From: Shewanella vesiculosa
GTDB taxonomy: Bacteria; Pseudomonadota; Gammaproteobacteria; Enterobacterales; Shewanellaceae
Direction of reading: 5' to 3'
Assembly (NCBI RefSeq): GCF_021560015.1
Contig: NZ_CP073588.1
Coordinates: forward strand, 4,324,501-4,388,500
DNA: 64,000 nt
Below, in pieces: positions 39,683 through 50,876 of this stretch. The notes beneath the pieces are model-generated. The model worked only from the letters and a program-made list of their open reading frames with translations, ran no database searches and was not told the DNA's origin. The position numbers were made by a program, and so were the translations under genes. The stretch's first letter is position 1. Every line of letters starts with the position of its first letter.

Positions 39683-40138
39683 ATGCGGATCCAACAACTG
39701 AGTGAGCTACTTGATTATGTTGCTAATTGCCATCTCGATATGGAGAAATTATATAAGCGTTTAGATCGTAACGCAGACTCCTCTAGAGTAAAAATGATGC
39801 TAACTTATTTTCAACAGCATGAGAGACATATATACGAAACACTTGAAAGTTACATAGAAGATGCGCCCTCAAGAATCTTAAATACTTGGTATAAAGACAT
39901 TACTTTCGAAGATTTTAGCAAACGTTGTCTTGAAACCTCATTAGCCGCCAATATGCAAGAAGACCAAGTACTCGAGCTGCATCTCGATTTAGAAAATCGC
40001 TTAATCGCGCTGCTAGAAAAAACAGCGATGAGTAGTCCTACTGATGAAATTAAGAGTGCATTAATGGATTTGGTCAGAGTGGCGCAAACTCAACAAAAAC
40101 GTTTAGTTCACAGCACAATTCGTATGGATGATATCTAA
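39683..40138 (+). CDS. Unrecognised helical cytosolic protein
   Basis: About 151 residues from ATG 39683, behind GAGGTGAG; the GTG at 39674 is less likely. The sequence is helical throughout, with charged heptad-like stretches (LDMEKLYKRLDRN, MLTYFQQHERHIYETLESYI, LELHLDLENRLIALLEKTA), suggesting a four-helix bundle of the ferritin-like or haemerythrin-like shape; I see no clear metal-ligand set. It occupies the place of queG-nnr between the tRNA array and tsaE. Confidence 0.65.
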   Translation: MRIQQLSELLDYVANCHLDMEKLYKRLDRNADSSRVKMMLTYFQQHERHIYETLESYIEDAPSRILNTWYKDITFEDFSKRCLETSLAANMQEDQVLELHLDLENRLIALLEKTAMSSPTDEIKSALMDLVRVAQTQQKRLVHSTIRMDDI

Positions 40139-40310
40139 ACGACACATTAAATTTTGACATAACTTCCTGAAGTGTTAGTTTGCCAGCTATTCCCAGTAGC
40201 TGGCTTTTTTTATTAACAAAAAATAACCACCATAACTGTGGGAGTTCCCCTATAACTTCTGTTATATTTAGCATTCTTGTAACTCTTTTTTATGGAAGCT
40301 AACTTTACCC

Positions 40311-40787
40311 ATGACATCGCTGCTTAAAACCCTTGAAAATGAACAAGCTACTGTCGCTCTTGGGCAACAAATTGCGCAGTGGATTGTGCCACCATTAACG
40401 ATTTATCTTACTGGTGACTTAGGCGCGGGTAAAACAACGTTTAGTCGAGGTATTATCCAAAGTTTGGGTCATCAAGGCGCGGTGAAAAGTCCGACTTATA
40501 CCTTGGTTGAGCCTTATGAATTTAACGATATGGATGTGTATCATTTTGATCTGTATCGATTAGCTGATCCAGAGGAACTCGAGTATATGGGGATCCGTGA
40601 TTACTTCACTGATAGAAGTGTGTGTCTAGTTGAATGGCCCGATAATGGTCATGGATTACTTCCTAAGGCTGACATCCATTTGCATTTACGTTATAAAGAA
40701 TCTCAAAGACAGGTTGAATTACAAGCCATATCCCCTGCAGGGCAGGCAATTTTAAATAAAATTAATATAAATAATAATGACTTTTAA
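40311..40787 (+). CDS. tsaE: tRNA threonylcarbamoyladenosine biosynthesis ATPase TsaE
   Basis: The ATPase partner of TsaB and TsaD in making t6A37 of tRNA. The 158 residues have Walker A LTGDLGAGKTTFSRG, then VKSPTYTLVEPY, VYHFDLYRL and VCLVEWPDNG. It overlaps amiB by 11 bp and heads tsaE-amiB-mutL-miaA-hfq-hflX, the conserved gammaproteobacterial order. Confidence 0.95.
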   Translation: MTSLLKTLENEQATVALGQQIAQWIVPPLTIYLTGDLGAGKTTFSRGIIQSLGHQGAVKSPTYTLVEPYEFNDMDVYHFDLYRLADPEELEYMGIRDYFTDRSVCLVEWPDNGHGLLPKADIHLHLRYKESQRQVELQAISPAGQAILNKININNNDF

Positions 40788-42102
40788 AAAAACTTTTTTT
40801 ATTCCTATTATCATCACGCTGTTGTTTTTGCCTAATTTAGTTTGGGCAGCCAATCAACTTGATAGCGTGCGTATTTGGGCTGCTCCAGAATCGACTCGAG
40901 TGGTGTTTGATTTAACTCAAGCTCCTAAATACGACAGTTTTACCTTAACGGGACCAGATCGTTTGGTGGTTGATATTCAGGATACTGGCGCTAAAGTTAA
41001 TTTAGATAAAATAGCGAATAACAGCAAAATTATCAAAAAGATACGTTTTAGCTCACCGCCTAAAAAAGGCATATTGCGTTTGGTTATGGATTTAACTAAA
41101 CCGGTAAAGTCCAGTTTGTTTACTTTGCCTCCGACAGCTCCTTATGGCAACCGTCTGGTAGTCGACTTAGAAAATGTTGACGGTGGATCCTCTACAGGTC
41201 AAACCGTTAGCCGCTCTGCTAATCAGTCATCGCGAGACATTGTGGTTGCCATTGATGCGGGCCACGGCGGCGAAGATCCAGGGTCTATTGGACCTTCTGG
41301 CATGCATGAAAAACGGGTAGTGCTTGAAATTGCCAAGCGTTTGGCGCGTAAAGTGGATGCAACTCCGGGCATGCGAGCGGTGATGACGCGTACTGGCGAT
41401 TATTTTGTTAACTTGAATAAACGCTCTGAACTGGCACGAAACAGTAAAGCTGATTTATTGATATCGATTCATGCTGATGCCTTCACTTCACCGCAGCCAA
41501 GTGGCGCGTCTGTTTGGGTGTTATCAATGCGCAGAGCTAATAGTGAAATTGGTCGCTGGTTAGAGCAAAAAGAGAAACACTCAGAGTTGTTAGGTGGTGC
41601 AGGCGAGATCATTCAAAATACCGATAGTGAACAATATTTAGCCATGACATTACTCGATATGTCGATGAACAGTTCGATGGCGATAAGTCATTCTATTGCT
41701 GGTGATATTCTTCGTGACTTAGATACGATTACTCACCTTCACAAAAGAAATCCAGAATCGGCCAGTTTTGCTGTACTTAAATCACCAGATATTCCCTCTA
41801 TTTTAGTTGAAACTGGCTTTATCTCTAACCCAGGTGAAGAACGGTTGTTGTCTAACGGTAATCATCAAGAAAAGCTGGCTAATGCCATTTATAAAGGTGT
41901 GCTGCGTTATTTTGAAGGTAATCCGCCCGCTGACTCTTTGATGGCCAAGACGTCAAACGTTAAACACAGTGTAAAGCGTGGCGAGTCGTTATCAATTATT
42001 GCGCAGCGTTACAGTGTTTCTGTAAGCAGTATTAAGCAAGCCAATAATTTAAAGAGTGATGTAGTACGTATTGGTCAAAAACTCGTAATACCAAGGGCTT
42101 AA
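40777..42102 (+). CDS. amiB: N-acetylmuramoyl-L-alanine amidase AmiB
   Basis: A periplasmic cell-separation amidase, activated by EnvC/NlpD-type factors. It has a signal peptide ([16 protein letters not shown]), an AMIN domain (about residues 28-130), the zinc amidase domain with [34 protein letters not shown] and [12 protein letters not shown], and one C-terminal LysM repeat ([15 protein letters not shown] ... LVIPRA). It has 441 residues, like E. coli AmiB. Confidence 0.95.
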   Translation: MTFKKTFFIPIIITLLFLPNLVWAANQLDSVRIWAAPESTRVVFDLTQAPKYDSFTLTGPDRLVVDIQDTGAKVNLDKIANNSKIIKKIRFSSPPKKGILRLVMDLTKPVKSSLFTLPPTAPYGNRLVVDLENVDGGSSTGQTVSRSANQSSRDIVVAIDAGHGGEDPGSIGPSGMHEKRVVLEIAKRLARKVDATPGMRAVMTRTGDYFVNLNKRSELARNSKADLLISIHADAFTSPQPSGASVWVLSMRRANSEIGRWLEQKEKHSELLGGAGEIIQNTDSEQYLAMTLLDMSMNSSMAISHSIAGDILRDLDTITHLHKRNPESASFAVLKSPDIPSILVETGFISNPGEERLLSNGNHQEKLANAIYKGVLRYFEGNPPADSLMAKTSNVKHSVKRGESLSIIAQRYSVSVSSIKQANNLKSDVVRIGQKLVIPRA

Positions 42103-42103
42103 T

Positions 42104-43990
42104 ATGGCTATTCAACTGTTACCGCCACAACTTGCAAACCAAATCGCAGCAGGCGAGGTGGTTGAGCGACCTGCATCAGTGGTGAAAGAACTGGTTGAAA
42201 ACAGTCTTGATGCCGGCGCGACTAGAGTTGATATTGATATCGATAAAGGCGGAAGTAAGCTGATTCGCATCCGCGATAACGGTGCGGGTATTCCTAGGGA
42301 TGAGTTGGCATTAGCGCTGTCGCGTCATGCAACGTCAAAAGTTCATACGCTCGATGACCTCGAAGCTATTTTAAGCTTCGGTTTTCGCGGTGAGGCGCTA
42401 GCCAGTATTAGCTCAGTGTCACGGCTAACATTAACCTCAAAAACAGTTGAACAGTCTGAAGCTTGGCAGGCCTTCGCTGAAGGCTCGCAAATGGATGTCA
42501 AAGTGACCCCTGCTGCACATCCACAAGGCTCGACCATTGAAGTGGTCGACTTGTTTTTTAATACCCCCGCTAGAAGACGCTTCTTAAAAAGTGATAAAAC
42601 CGAATTCACTCATATTGATGAGTGGTTAAAGCGGATTGCCATCGTGCGCCGCGATATTCATTTTACCCTGACCCACAATGGTAAATTAGTGCGTCAGTAT
42701 CGTCCTGCAAATACCGAGATTCAAACGCAGCAACGTTTAGCACAAATTTGTGGCCGAGCGTTTGCGGAGCAAGCTTTAAGCATTGCTTGTGAACATGAAG
42801 GCTTATCTCTAAATGGTTATTTACAGTCACCACAAGATACAGTCATCACCGAGACGAATTTCTTTTATGTCAATGGACGATTAATTAGAGACCGACTGGT
42901 TAATCATGCTGTTAAACAAGCCTTTGCTGAGTACGGTATTGAGCATCAACCTGGATATGTGTTGATGTTATCACTTGATCCACACCAGGTTGATGTGAAC
43001 GTGCACCCAGCCAAGCATGAAGTGCGTTTTCATCAATCTCGCTATGTGCATGATTTTATATTACAAGCAGTGCAATCGGCATTAGTGCAAATGCCTGCGT
43101 TGGCCTTATCTGAGCATGAACCTGAATCTGAATCTAATTCACTAGATAAACATGATAATTCTGCAATGGTGCCCCAAGATCCAACTGTGATGGATGATGC
43201 CAATAGCGTCGCTAGCATCGAAGACGTATTTTCACTTAACCGTGACTCCACTAAAGCGATTAATAGTGTTAGCGCGTTCGGCTCAATGCATGTTCCGGGA
43301 AAGAATAATAGTTTATCTGGGGGGTATTCAGCTGCAATTAAGCCTAGTTATGATAAAAAGCCTACTAGTCCATTATCTGCTGCCCAGACCAAAACTGCCA
43401 TTGCTAACTATGGACAGTTATTACATACCCCGATGAATAGCGCGATATCATATGTTAATGAAGTCGCGACTGAGTTGGCCATCCCCCCATTGTTAGCGGG
43501 TGAGTATTGGGTGATATGCAAAGATGATAAGTTGTCATTGTTGCCTATAAAAAAGGTGCAATTGGCAGTGAGAAAGCAGCAAATTGAAATCAAACTCGCT
43601 AATGGCTTAGTGTCACAACCGTTATTAATGCCAGTATCAGTAGCTGCAGATTTAGATTGGCCAGAAACCTTAGCCAAGCGTGATCAATTACTGCGTAAGA
43701 TGGGTATTGAATTAACAATTCGCTTTCAGCAGTTGATTATTAAAAAAGTGCCCCCATATTTGAGGGAAAGCCAACTTGCTGTTGTGATACCTGAATTATT
43801 GCAATGGATACAAATAGAGCAACCTTCAGATAATGCTATTGTCGGTTGGCTTGCACAGCAAAGTTTATCGCAATTTGAGCCAGTACAAGTCTTATGGCAG
43901 CAATTTTGTGCACTTGACGATGAAACGAAACAAACTTGTTATGACCAAGAGCACGTATTGCCTTGGCAAAATTGGATGAAAAATAATTAA
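42104..43990 (+). CDS. mutL: DNA mismatch repair protein MutL
   Basis: A GHKL ATPase that links MutS to downstream repair. The 628 residues show [38 protein letters not shown] and [16 protein letters not shown] variable linker (about 335-450) leads to the dimerisation domain. The endonuclease motif DQHAxxE is absent, as in bacteria that use MutH. It has a 1-bp gap to amiB. Confidence 0.97.
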   Translation: MAIQLLPPQLANQIAAGEVVERPASVVKELVENSLDAGATRVDIDIDKGGSKLIRIRDNGAGIPRDELALALSRHATSKVHTLDDLEAILSFGFRGEALASISSVSRLTLTSKTVEQSEAWQAFAEGSQMDVKVTPAAHPQGSTIEVVDLFFNTPARRRFLKSDKTEFTHIDEWLKRIAIVRRDIHFTLTHNGKLVRQYRPANTEIQTQQRLAQICGRAFAEQALSIACEHEGLSLNGYLQSPQDTVITETNFFYVNGRLIRDRLVNHAVKQAFAEYGIEHQPGYVLMLSLDPHQVDVNVHPAKHEVRFHQSRYVHDFILQAVQSALVQMPALALSEHEPESESNSLDKHDNSAMVPQDPTVMDDANSVASIEDVFSLNRDSTKAINSVSAFGSMHVPGKNNSLSGGYSAAIKPSYDKKPTSPLSAAQTKTAIANYGQLLHTPMNSAISYVNEVATELAIPPLLAGEYWVICKDDKLSLLPIKKVQLAVRKQQIEIKLANGLVSQPLLMPVSVAADLDWPETLAKRDQLLRKMGIELTIRFQQLIIKKVPPYLRESQLAVVIPELLQWIQIEQPSDNAIVGWLAQQSLSQFEPVQVLWQQFCALDDETKQTCYDQEHVLPWQNWMKNN

Positions 43991-43991
43991 C

Positions 43992-44918
43992 GTGAACAGT
44001 GTCGATAAGCCGAAAATCATTTTTTTAATGGGGCCTACAGCCTCAGGCAAGACGGCATTAGCCATTGAAATGGCGACAAAGCATAATTGCGAGATTATTT
44101 CAGTCGATTCAGCGCTTATCTATCGTGGCATGGATATCGGTTCAGCTAAACCGACGGCGAAAGAGTTGCAAATGGCTCCGCACAAGTTAATTGATATACT
44201 TGATCCTAGCGAAAGTTATTCAGCGGCAGATTTTCGCCGTGATGCACTATTGGCTATCGAAGACATTATTCGTCGCGGTAAGACCCCTTTACTCGTGGGT
44301 GGCACCATGATGTACTTTAAAGCACTGTTAGAAGGTCTATCTCCTTTACCCAGTGCAGATGAAGGTATTCGGCAGCAAATATTGGCGCAAGCGCAAACAG
44401 ACGGTTGGGACGTATTACACCAACAATTATGTCAAATAGATCCGGTTGCTGGAGCAAGAATTCATCCTAACGATCCACAACGATTATCGCGTGCATTAGA
44501 GGTTTATCGGATCAGTGGCAAAACAATGACTGAATTGACTCAAACTAAATCAGTCGCTTTGCCGTATGATGTAGTGCAATTTGCTATTGCACCTAACGAT
44601 CGAAGTGTATTACATAAATTAATTGCTAAGCGATTTAATATCATGCTTGAGCAAGGCTTTATCGATGAGGTGTCACGCTTAAAAGCGCGTGGTGACTTAG
44701 ATTTAGACATGCCATCAATGCGTTGTGTAGGTTACAGGCAGTGCTGGCAATACCTTGATAAAGAATTTGATCATGCGACTATGGTCGAAAAAGCTACCGC
44801 AGCCACTAGGCAATTGGCCAAACGTCAATTAACATGGTTGAGGAGTTGGCCGGAATTACAGTGGCTTGAAAGTGGTGTCGAAGGGAATTTAGTTACGCTT
44901 ATGCGACAAAGCCGCTAG
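43992..44918 (+). CDS. miaA: tRNA dimethylallyltransferase MiaA
   Basis: Adds the isopentenyl group to A37 of tRNAs reading UNN codons. It starts with GTG, 1 bp after mutL. It has 308 residues: P-loop [55 protein letters not shown] and [13 protein letters not shown]. Confidence 0.96.
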   Translation: MNSVDKPKIIFLMGPTASGKTALAIEMATKHNCEIISVDSALIYRGMDIGSAKPTAKELQMAPHKLIDILDPSESYSAADFRRDALLAIEDIIRRGKTPLLVGGTMMYFKALLEGLSPLPSADEGIRQQILAQAQTDGWDVLHQQLCQIDPVAGARIHPNDPQRLSRALEVYRISGKTMTELTQTKSVALPYDVVQFAIAPNDRSVLHKLIAKRFNIMLEQGFIDEVSRLKARGDLDLDMPSMRCVGYRQCWQYLDKEFDHATMVEKATAATRQLAKRQLTWLRSWPELQWLESGVEGNLVTLMRQSR

Positions 44919-45000
44919 CTTATTAGCCGTTGCTGTATAATACTAAAACTAAACAATAAAACTTAATTCAACATATTTTAAAATAAAAAAGGAAATTCAA

Positions 45001-45258
45001 ATGGCTAAGGGGCAATCTTTACAAGACCCATTTTTGAACGCATTGCGTCGTGAGCGTGTACCAGTCTCTATCTATTTAGTGAATGGTATTAAATTACAAG
45101 GCCAAGTTGAGTCATTCGATCAATTTGTTATCTTGTTGAAAAATACTGTAAGCCAAATGGTTTACAAACACGCTATTTCAACAGTCGTACCAGCACGCCC
45201 ATTTAACGTTACTGCTCACCAAGGGACTGCCCATGGTGAAGAAAGCGATGCTGAATAA
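45001..45258 (+). CDS. hfq: RNA chaperone Hfq
   Basis: A hexameric Sm-like protein for sRNA-mRNA pairing. Its 85 residues hold Sm1 ([20 protein letters not shown]), the sequence [28 protein letters not shown] (given in parts, ending in the Sm2 YKHAIST) and a short acidic tail. AAGGAAAT precedes the ATG. Confidence 0.97.
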   Translation: MAKGQSLQDPFLNALRRERVPVSIYLVNGIKLQGQVESFDQFVILLKNTVSQMVYKHAISTVVPARPFNVTAHQGTAHGEESDAE

Positions 45259-45278
45259 TTTGAAAAGGAATACAATTT

Positions 45279-46586
45279 TTGTTTGATCGTTATGAAGCGG
45301 GTGAAACAGCGGTATTAGTACACATAGATTTTTCCGACGACGAACGTCGAGAGGATCTCACTGAGTTACAGCTATTAGTTGAATCTGCTGGTGCTCGCTC
45401 TGTTGGAGTGATTACTGGCAGTAGACGCTCGCCAGATCGTAAATTTTTTATCGGTACCGGTAAAGCTGAAGAACTAGCCGCAATGGTAGCTGCTACAGAG
45501 GCCAATGTAGTGATTTTTAATCATGCATTGAGTCCTGCTCAAGAGCGTAATCTTGAATTAGTATGCCAGTGCCGAGTCTTAGACAGAACTACACTGATTC
45601 TTGATATTTTTGCTCAGAGAGCAAGGACTCATGAAGGTAAATTGCAAGTGGAGCTAGCGCAATTGCGCCACATGTCGACGCGCCTTATTCGTGGTTGGAC
45701 TCATTTAGAGCGACAAAAAGGCGGTATTGGTATGCGAGGGCCGGGTGAGACCCAGCTTGAAACAGACCGACGTTTATTAAGAGGGCGGATTAAGAACATT
45801 AATCGTCGACTTGATAAAGTGGATAAACAACGTGAGCAAAGCCGTCGAGCTCGTAAGCGAAGTGATTTAGCAACAGTGTCTTTGGTGGGTTATACCAATG
45901 CGGGTAAATCGACATTATTTAATGCGCTAACTTCGTCGGACGTTTATGCTGCAGATCAATTATTTGCAACATTAGATCCAACACTGCGTAAATTATCCTT
46001 ACCCGATGGTGCGGTAATTTTAGCAGACACAGTTGGTTTCATTCGTCATTTACCTCACGACCTTGTTGCAGCATTTAAAGCCACACTACAAGAAACTCGA
46101 CAAGCAGAGATCCTTTTACACATCGTTGATTGTGCCGATGACAATATGGCTGAAAATTTTGAACAAGTACAAAGTGTACTTAAAGAAATCGATGCCGATG
46201 AAATCCCGCAATTAGTCGTGTGTAATAAGATTGATTTGCTTGAAGATTTCGCGCCTCGTATCGATTACGGTGAAGACGGTAAACCTGAAAGGGTTTGGGT
46301 CTCTGCGCAAAAACGCATTGGATTTGATTTGCTGCTTAAAGCGATAACCGAATTAATCGGTCAAGTTATTTGCGAGCTTACATTGAAAATACCTGCATCA
46401 GCAGGACATTATCTTGGCCAGTTTTATCGACTGGATGCAATACAGCAGAAAGAGTATGACGATCTGGGGAACTGTATTTTATCTGTTCGTTTATCGGATG
46501 CCGATTGGCGCCGATTAGCTAAACAGAGTCAAGGGGAATTAGAGACATTTATTTTTGACGACTCAGAAGTAGACATCTCTTGTTAA
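45279..46586 (+). CDS. hflX: Ribosome-splitting GTPase HflX
   Basis: Rescues stalled ribosomes. It starts at TTG 45279 (LFDRYEAGE), 20 bp after hfq. The N-terminal HflX domain has GTGKAEELA and NHALSPAQERNLE; the glycine-rich GIGMRGPGETQLETDRR follows; the G domain has G1 VGYTNAGKSTLFN, G3 ADTVGFIRHLP and G4 VCNKIDLLE. It has 435 residues. Confidence 0.96.
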   Translation: MFDRYEAGETAVLVHIDFSDDERREDLTELQLLVESAGARSVGVITGSRRSPDRKFFIGTGKAEELAAMVAATEANVVIFNHALSPAQERNLELVCQCRVLDRTTLILDIFAQRARTHEGKLQVELAQLRHMSTRLIRGWTHLERQKGGIGMRGPGETQLETDRRLLRGRIKNINRRLDKVDKQREQSRRARKRSDLATVSLVGYTNAGKSTLFNALTSSDVYAADQLFATLDPTLRKLSLPDGAVILADTVGFIRHLPHDLVAAFKATLQETRQAEILLHIVDCADDNMAENFEQVQSVLKEIDADEIPQLVVCNKIDLLEDFAPRIDYGEDGKPERVWVSAQKRIGFDLLLKAITELIGQVICELTLKIPASAGHYLGQFYRLDAIQQKEYDDLGNCILSVRLSDADWRRLAKQSQGELETFIFDDSEVDISC

Positions 46587-46619
46587 TCTCATTTATTTCA
46601 TCCAATTATGGAGTGCTAA

Positions 46620-47780
46620 ATGGCTTGGAATGAGCCCGGTAACAAGGGGAACAAAGACCCTTGGGGAAATAAAGGTGGTAACGATAAAGGGCCACCAGAT
46701 CTTGACGAAGTATTTCGTAACCTATCAAAACGTTTTGGTGGCAAGGGGGGCAATGGCGCCTCTGGTCAGCCATTTAATTCATCTTTATTGATTGTTTTTG
46801 CCGTTATTGCCGTCATTATCTGGGCATTGTCTGGTTTATATACAGTTAAGGAAGCTGAGCGTGGTGTGTTACTCCGTTTTGGTCAACACATTGGTGAAGT
46901 GAGTTCCGGTTTACATTGGAAAGCCACTTTTATTGATGAGGTGACAATGGTTGACGTGGAAACGTTCCGTTCGATCCCTGCGTCAGGCAGAATGCTGACA
47001 TCTGACGAAAACATTGTGAATGTTGAGCTTGTGGTTCAATACAGCGTATCAGATGCTTATTCATATCTGTACAGTGCTGTTGATGCCAACTCGAGTTTAC
47101 GTGAAGCGACTGACAGTGCATTGCGTTATGTCATTGGTCACAATCGTATGGATGACATTTTAACCACCGGGCGTGATGCTATTCGTCGTGATACTTGGAC
47201 AGAGTTAGAGCGTATTATTGAGCCATATAAACTAGGCTTAGAAATTCGTGACGTTAACTTTTTACCCGCTCGTCCTCCAGAAGAAGTAAAAGATGCATTT
47301 GATGATGCAATTTCAGCTCAGGAAGATGAACAGCGCTTTATTCGTGAAGCTGAAGCTTATGCTCGCGAAATCGAACCTAAAGCGCGTGGACAAGTTGAAC
47401 GTATGGCACAACAAGCTAGTGCTTATAAAGAGCGTGAAGTTCTTGAAGCTAGAGGTAAAGTCGCTCGATTTGAGAAGTTATTACCTGAGTATAAAGCTGC
47501 GCCAGATGTAACTCGAAATCGTTTATACATAGATGCAATGCAATCTGTGTTGGCGGATACTAATAAAGTACTTGTCGACACCAAAAGTAGCGGTAATCTG
47601 ATGTACTTACCTTTGGATAAGCTGATGGATTCTTCTAAGAGTCAGCGTAATCAAGTAGAACCTGAGGTAGAACGTCACATCAACTCTGTCTCTAGTAGTG
47701 GTGTTGATACGCCGATTACTAGTATGCCGACTGATGGTCGTCTCAGCCGCGAAGATCGTCTTCGCCAAGGGAGGAACTAA
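46620..47780 (+). CDS. hflK: FtsH protease modulator HflK
   Basis: A membrane SPFH-domain protein that forms a cage with HflC around FtsH. Its 386 residues have a Gly/Asn-rich start (NEPGNKGNKDPWGNKGGNDK), one membrane segment (SLLIVFAVIAVIIWALSGLY) and the band-7 domain with EAERGVLLRFGQ and FLPARPPEEVKDAFDDA. It ends 2 bp before hflC. Confidence 0.96.
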   Translation: MAWNEPGNKGNKDPWGNKGGNDKGPPDLDEVFRNLSKRFGGKGGNGASGQPFNSSLLIVFAVIAVIIWALSGLYTVKEAERGVLLRFGQHIGEVSSGLHWKATFIDEVTMVDVETFRSIPASGRMLTSDENIVNVELVVQYSVSDAYSYLYSAVDANSSLREATDSALRYVIGHNRMDDILTTGRDAIRRDTWTELERIIEPYKLGLEIRDVNFLPARPPEEVKDAFDDAISAQEDEQRFIREAEAYAREIEPKARGQVERMAQQASAYKEREVLEARGKVARFEKLLPEYKAAPDVTRNRLYIDAMQSVLADTNKVLVDTKSSGNLMYLPLDKLMDSSKSQRNQVEPEVERHINSVSSSGVDTPITSMPTDGRLSREDRLRQGRN

Positions 47781-47782
47781 CA

Positions 47783-48661
47783 ATGGGTAGATTAGCAGTG
47801 ATCATTCTTGTCATCATTTTAGGGGTGAGTTTTTCCTCTTTAATGGTGGTAAGCGAAGGTGAACGTGCCATCGTTGCACGTTTCGGTAAGGTACTCAAAG
47901 AAGATGACGTAACAACCGTCTTTGCACCAGGCCTTCACTTTAAATTTCCTTTGGTAGATAAAGTTCGATATCTGGATTCTCGTATTCAGACATTGGATGG
48001 TGCCGCGGATCGTTTTGTGACTTCTGAAAAGAAAGACTTAATGGTCGACTCTTATGTTAAGTGGCGTATTCGTGATTTTGAAAAGTACTATCTTTCTACC
48101 AATGGCGGTATTAAAGCCAATGCAGAAAGCTTATTACAAGCCAAAATCAGCAACGACTTACGTACTGAATTTGGTCGTCGCACTATCAAGGAGATTGTTT
48201 CTGGTAAGCGTGATGAGTTGCAAACCGATGCATTACAAAACGCTTCTGAAAGTGCTGAGAATCTTGGTATTGAAGTGGTTGATGTGCGCGTAAAGCAAAT
48301 TAACTTACCTGCTAATGTCAGTACTAGTATTTACCAACGTATGCGTGCTGAACGTCAAGCTGTGGCAAAAGAGCACCGTGCACAAGGTAAAGAACAAGCT
48401 GAAATTATCCGTGCGACTATTGATGCCAATGTGACAGTAAAGGTTGCTGAAGCTGAACGTAAAGCGCTTACCATTCGTGGTGAAGGTGATGCATTGTCGG
48501 CAAAAATTTATGCTGATGCCTACAGTAAAGACGCTGAGTTTTATAGCTTTTTACGTAGTCTAGAAGCTTACAAAGCAAGTTTTGCCGGTAAGAATGACAT
48601 TATGGTGTTAGAGCCTGAAGGTGATTTCTTCAAATACATGAAATCGTCTAGCGGTAAGTAA
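47783..48661 (+). CDS. hflC: FtsH protease modulator HflC
   Basis: Partner of HflK. The 292 residues begin with a signal-anchor (LAVIILVIILGVSFSSLMVV), then the band-7 domain (GERAIVARFGKV, VDSYVKWRIRDFEKYY, IYQRMRAERQAVAKEHRAQG). It is the last gene of the hfq-hflX-hflK-hflC run; a terminator follows. Confidence 0.96.
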   Translation: MGRLAVIILVIILGVSFSSLMVVSEGERAIVARFGKVLKEDDVTTVFAPGLHFKFPLVDKVRYLDSRIQTLDGAADRFVTSEKKDLMVDSYVKWRIRDFEKYYLSTNGGIKANAESLLQAKISNDLRTEFGRRTIKEIVSGKRDELQTDALQNASESAENLGIEVVDVRVKQINLPANVSTSIYQRMRAERQAVAKEHRAQGKEQAEIIRATIDANVTVKVAEAERKALTIRGEGDALSAKIYADAYSKDAEFYSFLRSLEAYKASFAGKNDIMVLEPEGDFFKYMKSSSGK

Positions 48662-48680
48662 CATTTATATCATTTAGTTC

Positions 48681-48709
48681 AAAAAGCTCGGTCTTTACCG
48701 AGCTTTTTT
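48681..48709 (+). terminator. Rho-independent terminator after hflC
   Basis: AAAAAGCTCGGT - CTTT - ACCGAGCTTTTTT. It ends the hfl transcript. Confidence 0.9.
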
Positions 48710-49071
48710 GTGGCTGAAAGTTAATCTAATTAGTATGAATTCAGTTTTTCTAAAAACGGTCATAAATCATAACGAAGACTTTTTATTGTGTTTTTGATTA
48801 TTTTTTATTAATAATTGCTTGTTTTAAATGTCTTTATTACCTCCCCAAACACTAATTAAGGGACGACTAATTGTTATAATCTGGCTGATTTATAAGCGTT
48901 TTTGAAAAAAATGTTAATATCCTCACTCTAGATGTATGTTTTCTCTATGATCTAGTTCTAATTTTTCGCTATAATGAGCACCGCCTCAAAGTATGATTTT
49001 AGCGCTTCACCCTTTGTGATCGCTAAAGTATTGAAATATAAAAATTCCAACACCCTCTGGGAGATAAGTGG
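48710..49071 (+). other. Non-coding control region before petA
   Basis: AT-rich and without a supported reading frame. It must contain the promoter of the cytochrome bc1 operon; I cannot assign specific boxes with confidence. Confidence 0.4.
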
Positions 49072-49662
49072 ATGAGCAATGCGCCAGTCGATACCGGACG
49101 TCGCAGATTCCTGACAGCTGCAACCGCCGTAGTAGGTGGTGCTGGTGCCGTCGCTGTAGCGGTTCCTTTCATCAAGTCATGGAATCCGAGCGCCAAAGCG
49201 AAAGCTGCAGGTGCGCCGGTTGAAGTAAATATTAGTAAAGTTGAACCAGGTCAGTTAATTCGTGTCGAATGGCGCGGAAAACCGGTTTGGGTCGTTCGTC
49301 GTACAGAAACTGTGCTAAATAATCTTAAAACATTAGACAGTCAATTACGTGATCCTGCTTCCGAAGAAATGCAGCAACCAGAATATGCAACTAATCCTGC
49401 ACGTTCTATTAAGCCTGAATTTTTCATAGCAGTCGGTATCTGTACCCACTTAGGTTGTTCACCAACTTATCTACCTGATTCATTCGGTGAGCAGGTTGAG
49501 GGTGTAACATCTGGGTTCTTCTGTCCTTGTCACGGTTCTAAATTTGACATGGCTGGTCGTGTATTCCAGGGTGTTCCTGCACCATTAAACCTAGTGGTTC
49601 CACCGCACAAATATATCGATGACGCTAACGTTATCATCGGTGTAGATACAGGAGCGGCGTAA
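49072..49662 (+). CDS. petA: Ubiquinol-cytochrome c reductase Rieske iron-sulfur subunit
   Basis: Electron-transfer subunit of the bc1 complex. The 196 residues begin with a twin-arginine-type anchor (TGRRRFLTAATAVVGGAGAV). The [2Fe-2S] site is in CTHLGCSPTYLPD and FFCPCHGSKFDMAGRV. It is joined to petB by a TAATG overlap. Confidence 0.97.
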   Translation: MSNAPVDTGRRRFLTAATAVVGGAGAVAVAVPFIKSWNPSAKAKAAGAPVEVNISKVEPGQLIRVEWRGKPVWVVRRTETVLNNLKTLDSQLRDPASEEMQQPEYATNPARSIKPEFFIAVGICTHLGCSPTYLPDSFGEQVEGVTSGFFCPCHGSKFDMAGRVFQGVPAPLNLVVPPHKYIDDANVIIGVDTGAA

Positions 49663-50876
49663 TGGTTAAGAATATTATTGATTGGATTGATGCTCGCATC
49701 CCAATGACGGCAACGTATAACCGTCATGTGGGTCAGTATGCCACACCAAAGAATTTCAACTTTTGGTATTTCTTTGGCTCATTAGCATTATTAGTTTTAG
49801 TTAACCAGTTACTGACTGGTATTTGGTTAACCATGAATTACGTACCAACAGCAGAAGGTGCATTCGCTTCTGTTGAATACATAATGCGTGATGTTGAATA
49901 CGGCTGGTTATTACGTTATATGCACTCTACAGGTGCGTCAGCGTTCTTCTTTGTCATTTATATGCACATGTTCCGTGGATTAATTTACGGTTCTTATCAA
50001 AAACCAAGAGAGCTTTTATGGCTGTTTGGTATGTTGATATTTTTAGTGTTGATGGCTGAAGCATTTATGGGTTACTTACTGCCTTGGGGACAAATGTCCT
50101 ATTGGGGCGCACAGGTAATTATCTCTTTGTTTGGTGCTATTCCTGTTATTGGTGATGACCTAACATTGTGGATCCGTGGTGACTATGTTATTTCCGGTGC
50201 AACACTAAACCGTTTCTTCGCATTACACGTTATTGCGCTGCCACTTGTATTGGTTGTGTTGGTGTTCTTACATCTAATCGCATTACATGAAGTGGGATCG
50301 AACAACCCTGATGGTGTTGAAATTAAAAAGAACAAAGATGAGAACGGATGGCCTATTGATGGTATTCCATTCCACCCTTATTACACTGTAAAAGATATTA
50401 TGGGTGTAGCAGGCTTCTTAATCGTGTTCTGTTATGTGCTGTTCTTTATGCCTGAAGGTGGTGGATACTTCCTTGAGAAGCCAAACTTTGAAGCGGCTAA
50501 CCCAATGAAGACTCCTGCGCATATTGCACCGGTTTGGTATTTCACACCATTCTATGCGATTTTACGTGCAATTCCCGACAAGTTAATCGGTGTTGTTGCT
50601 ATGGGTCTGTCGATTGCAGTGCTATTTGTTCTGCCTTGGCTTGACCGTTGTAAAGTCAAATCTATCCGTTATCGTAGTTTGATTCACAAAATTAACATCG
50701 CACAATTTACTGTGTCGTTCATTATTCTTGGCTATTTAGGTGTGGTTCCTGCAACGCCTGAGCTAACTATTGCGGCACGTGTATTCACTTTCACTTACTT
50801 TGGTTTCTTCGTAGCCCTATGGGTTTACAGTAAGAATGAGAAAACAAAAGAAGTTCCTACGAGGGTGACACACTAA
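49662..50876 (+). CDS. petB: Cytochrome b of the bc1 complex
   Basis: The membrane quinol-oxidising subunit, 404 residues with eight predicted membrane helices. Haem-ligand helices are visible in YMHSTGASAFFFVIYMHMF and ALHVIALPLVLVVLVFLHL. The Qo-site motif is PVWYFTPFYAILRAIPDK, in which the usual PEW is replaced by PVW. It is translationally coupled to petA and petC. Confidence 0.96.
   Translation: MVKNIIDWIDARIPMTATYNRHVGQYATPKNFNFWYFFGSLALLVLVNQLLTGIWLTMNYVPTAEGAFASVEYIMRDVEYGWLLRYMHSTGASAFFFVIYMHMFRGLIYGSYQKPRELLWLFGMLIFLVLMAEAFMGYLLPWGQMSYWGAQVIISLFGAIPVIGDDLTLWIRGDYVISGATLNRFFALHVIALPLVLVVLVFLHLIALHEVGSNNPDGVEIKKNKDENGWPIDGIPFHPYYTVKDIMGVAGFLIVFCYVLFFMPEGGGYFLEKPNFEAANPMKTPAHIAPVWYFTPFYAILRAIPDKLIGVVAMGLSIAVLFVLPWLDRCKVKSIRYRSLIHKINIAQFTVSFIILGYLGVVPATPELTIAARVFTFTYFGFFVALWVYSKNEKTKEVPTRVTH

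Noticed and set aside
49662..50876. Altered PEW motif in cytochrome b as a sign of a broken gene
   Set aside because: The frame, haem ligands and membrane segments are intact and the operon is complete; PVW is a tolerated variation in my judgement.
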